Shown in pieces: positions 1 to 6,436 of a DNA stretch of 6,436 bases. This DNA is from Caldilinea sp. (GTDB lineage: Bacteria; Chloroflexota; Anaerolineae; Caldilineales; Caldilineaceae). Below the pieces are notes generated by a model. That model saw only the letters and a program-made list of their open reading frames with translations. It was not told the origin of the DNA and did no database searches. The DNA is taken from NCBI GenBank assembly GCA_025055055.1, contig JANWYX010000004.1:1-6436 (forward strand). Reading direction: 5' to 3'. The first letter of the stretch is position 1. Each line of letters starts with the position of its first letter. The position numbers and the translations under genes are program-made.

Positions 1-19
1 GGCGGTCAACCGTTTTGAG

Positions 20-25
20 AAAGGA
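20..25 (+). promoter_or_regulatory. Ribosome binding site of the amidohydrolase gene
   Basis: AAAGGA lies 5 bases before the ATG at 31 and matches the Shine-Dalgarno consensus well. It supports that ATG as the real start. The site overlaps the space just after a possible upstream stop codon (TGA, 16-18), as is usual for the second gene of a tightly packed operon. Confidence 0.75.
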
Positions 26-30
26 CTCCT

Positions 31-1371
<1,341 letters not shown>

Positions 1372-1375
1372 GGTA

Positions 1376-1414
1376 TGTTGCATGGTGCCGGTTCCGTGAT
1401 CGCGCCATGCAACA
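1376..1414. terminator. Hairpin between convergent genes, possible bidirectional transcription end
   Basis: TGTTGCATGG (1376-1385) and CCATGCAACA (1405-1414) form a perfect 10-bp inverted repeat. It extends inward to 13 bp if one G-T wobble is allowed, leaving a 13-base loop (1389-1401). The hairpin begins 5 bases after the stop of the amidohydrolase gene and ends 17 bases before the convergent protease stop. Neither strand has a T-run after the stem, so this is not a textbook intrinsic terminator. It may mark a shared 3' end or stabilise the transcripts. Confidence 0.45.
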
Positions 1415-1430
1415 CACTCCACCATTCACC

Positions 1431-3671
<2,241 letters not shown>

Positions 3672-3716
3672 TTATTCGTGTCAAATCCGTAGGTTACGTC
3701 AAAACAAGGTATGGGT

Positions 3717-3725
3717 ATTATGACA
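3717..3725 (-). promoter_or_regulatory. Possible extended -10 promoter element for the protease gene
   Basis: Read on the minus strand this is TGTCATAAT: an extended TGn motif followed by CATAAT, five of six matches to the -10 consensus. It would start transcription near 3710, giving an untranslated leader of about 38 bases before the ATG at 3671. The -35 at normal spacing is weak, which is tolerated for extended -10 promoters. It is a consensus match only. Confidence 0.35.
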
Positions 3726-3786
3726 GAAAATTTGCTAAAGTGGAACGTCTTAGCACCCAGTCGGAGACATGCTTTTGTGGTATAAG

Positions 3787-3807
3787 CTTCTTGGACACTT
3801 CAAGAAG
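3787..3807. repeat. Perfect 7-bp inverted repeat in the intergenic region
   Basis: CTTCTTG (3787-3793) and CAAGAAG (3801-3807) flank a 7-base loop. Outer bases AAG (3784-3786) and CTT (3811-3813) can extend the stem across a 3-base bulge. No T-run follows on either strand. It could be part of an RNA leader or small RNA, or an operator-like palindrome. Confidence 0.5.
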
Positions 3808-3813
3808 GAGCTT

Positions 3814-3855
3814 GACGAGCAACAACCCTGCTCAGCGAGTTGTCGTCTTCTTTTG
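3814..3855 (+). terminator. Terminator-like hairpin with T-rich tail on the plus strand
   Basis: GACGA plus CAAC (3814-3818, 3820-3823, with G3819 bulged) pairs with GTTG plus TCGTC (3839-3847), a 9-bp stem. It is followed by TTCTTTTG (3848-3855). This looks like a weak intrinsic terminator on the plus strand, yet no plus-strand gene lies upstream of it. It may end a small RNA starting inside the intergenic region, or stop readthrough from the convergent side. The long 15-base loop and the bulge lower confidence. Confidence 0.3.
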
Positions 3856-3935
3856 CTACGACTTTTTGCGGTATCCGTTAGGGTCCTCACTGATAAAACC
3901 GTAAGGCCCCTGTCTGGCGGTATAGTTCTTTGGAT

Positions 3936-3973
3936 AACAAATAAAAGAAGGGCGGCTACGAGACGCCGCCCTT
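3936..3973 (-). terminator. Intrinsic terminator of the alpha-2-macroglobulin gene
   Basis: AAGGGCGGC (3948-3956) and GCCGCCCTT (3965-3973) form a perfect 9-bp GC-rich stem with an 8-base loop. Read on the minus strand, the stem is followed by CTTTTATTTGTT (3947-3936). This is a textbook factor-independent terminator about 70 bases after the macroglobulin stop codon. It implies that the protease gene downstream is mainly transcribed from its own promoter. Confidence 0.88.
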
Positions 3974-4042
3974 GCGCCTGACTTCGTTCAACAAGTGCCT
4001 GCAGGCTCAACCCCTTTCATTCCGACTCTCACCTTCCGGCTT

Positions 4043-6436
<2,394 letters not shown>

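Larger units (their letters stand above)
3672..4042. other. Structured AT-richer intergenic region upstream of the protease gene
   Basis: These 371 bases lie between two minus-strand genes and are visibly AT-richer than the flanking coding DNA. Reading from 4042 down, they hold the macroglobulin terminator (stem 3948-3973), an imperfect hairpin (3869-3901: CGGT/ACCG plus ATC/GAT with a 3-base bulge), a bulged hairpin with a T-rich tail on the plus strand (3814-3855), a perfect 7-bp hairpin (3787-3807) and an extended -10-like element (3717-3725). GGTAT occurs five times on the plus strand (3708, 3714, 3779, 3870, 3919). I recognise no known riboswitch class. Open frames here have no recognisable domain, and the longest ones cross the terminator, so I do not call them genes. 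Confidence 0.6.

Noticed and set aside
3672..3947. Intergenic region considered as a transposon remnant or attachment site
   Set aside because: No matching terminal inverted repeats at its ends, no target-site duplication and no transposase-like text in any frame; its AT-rich composition alone fits a promoter region.
3769..3981. 70-codon plus-strand frame beginning MLLWYKLLGHFKKELDEQQ, with GGAG just upstream
   Set aside because: GGAG is only 2 bases from the ATG, the frame runs through a hairpin with a T-rich tail and into the macroglobulin terminator stem, and the C-terminal half is Arg-rich text without any recognisable domain.
3750..4010. 86-codon minus-strand frame across the intergenic region
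   Set aside because: It contains the whole terminator of the macroglobulin gene, has no ribosome site that stands out and shows no family resemblance.

Overview
The window is high-GC bacterial DNA with three protein genes and one AT-richer intergenic region. The best guess at the source is a Chloroflexota (Caldilineae/Anaerolineae-like) bacterium, possibly thermophilic. The reasons are an aqualysin-type secreted protease ending in YLPMIVQ, a tail style I recall from Chloroflexota exoproteins; a Gly-rich alpha-2-macroglobulin with a PYECNEQ thioester site; and an MtaD-like deaminase with an HCPKTYLKL signature. This assignment is inference, since there is no rRNA or other marker gene here.

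Layout. Bases 31-1371 (+) encode a cytosolic amidohydrolase of the methylthioadenosine/S-adenosylhomocysteine deaminase family. All metal and catalytic residues expected from the family are present. A stop codon 12 bases upstream hints at an earlier gene in the same operon. Bases 1372-1430 separate two convergent genes and hold a strong hairpin with no T-tract. Bases 1431-3671 (-) encode a secreted multidomain serine protease: signal peptide, I9 propeptide, aqualysin/proteinase K-like S8 domain, Pro/Thr linker, beta-sandwich domain, cohesin-like domain and YLPMIVQ tail. Bases 3672-4042 are non-coding; they hold a clear terminator for the upstream minus-strand gene, several further hairpins and a possible protease promoter. 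Bases 4043-6436 (-) are the C-terminal part of a bacterial alpha-2-macroglobulin with an intact thioester motif; its 5' end lies outside the window.

How they fit together. The two minus-strand genes are extracytoplasmic and face proteolysis from opposite sides: a broad-range secreted protease and a protease-trapping macroglobulin, in tandem but separated by a terminator. The amidohydrolase is metabolically unrelated and belongs to a different transcription unit. I found no CRISPR array, insertion sequence, tRNA or rRNA. The most distinctive parts are the domain tail of the protease and the structured intergenic region. No clearly new multi-gene system is visible.
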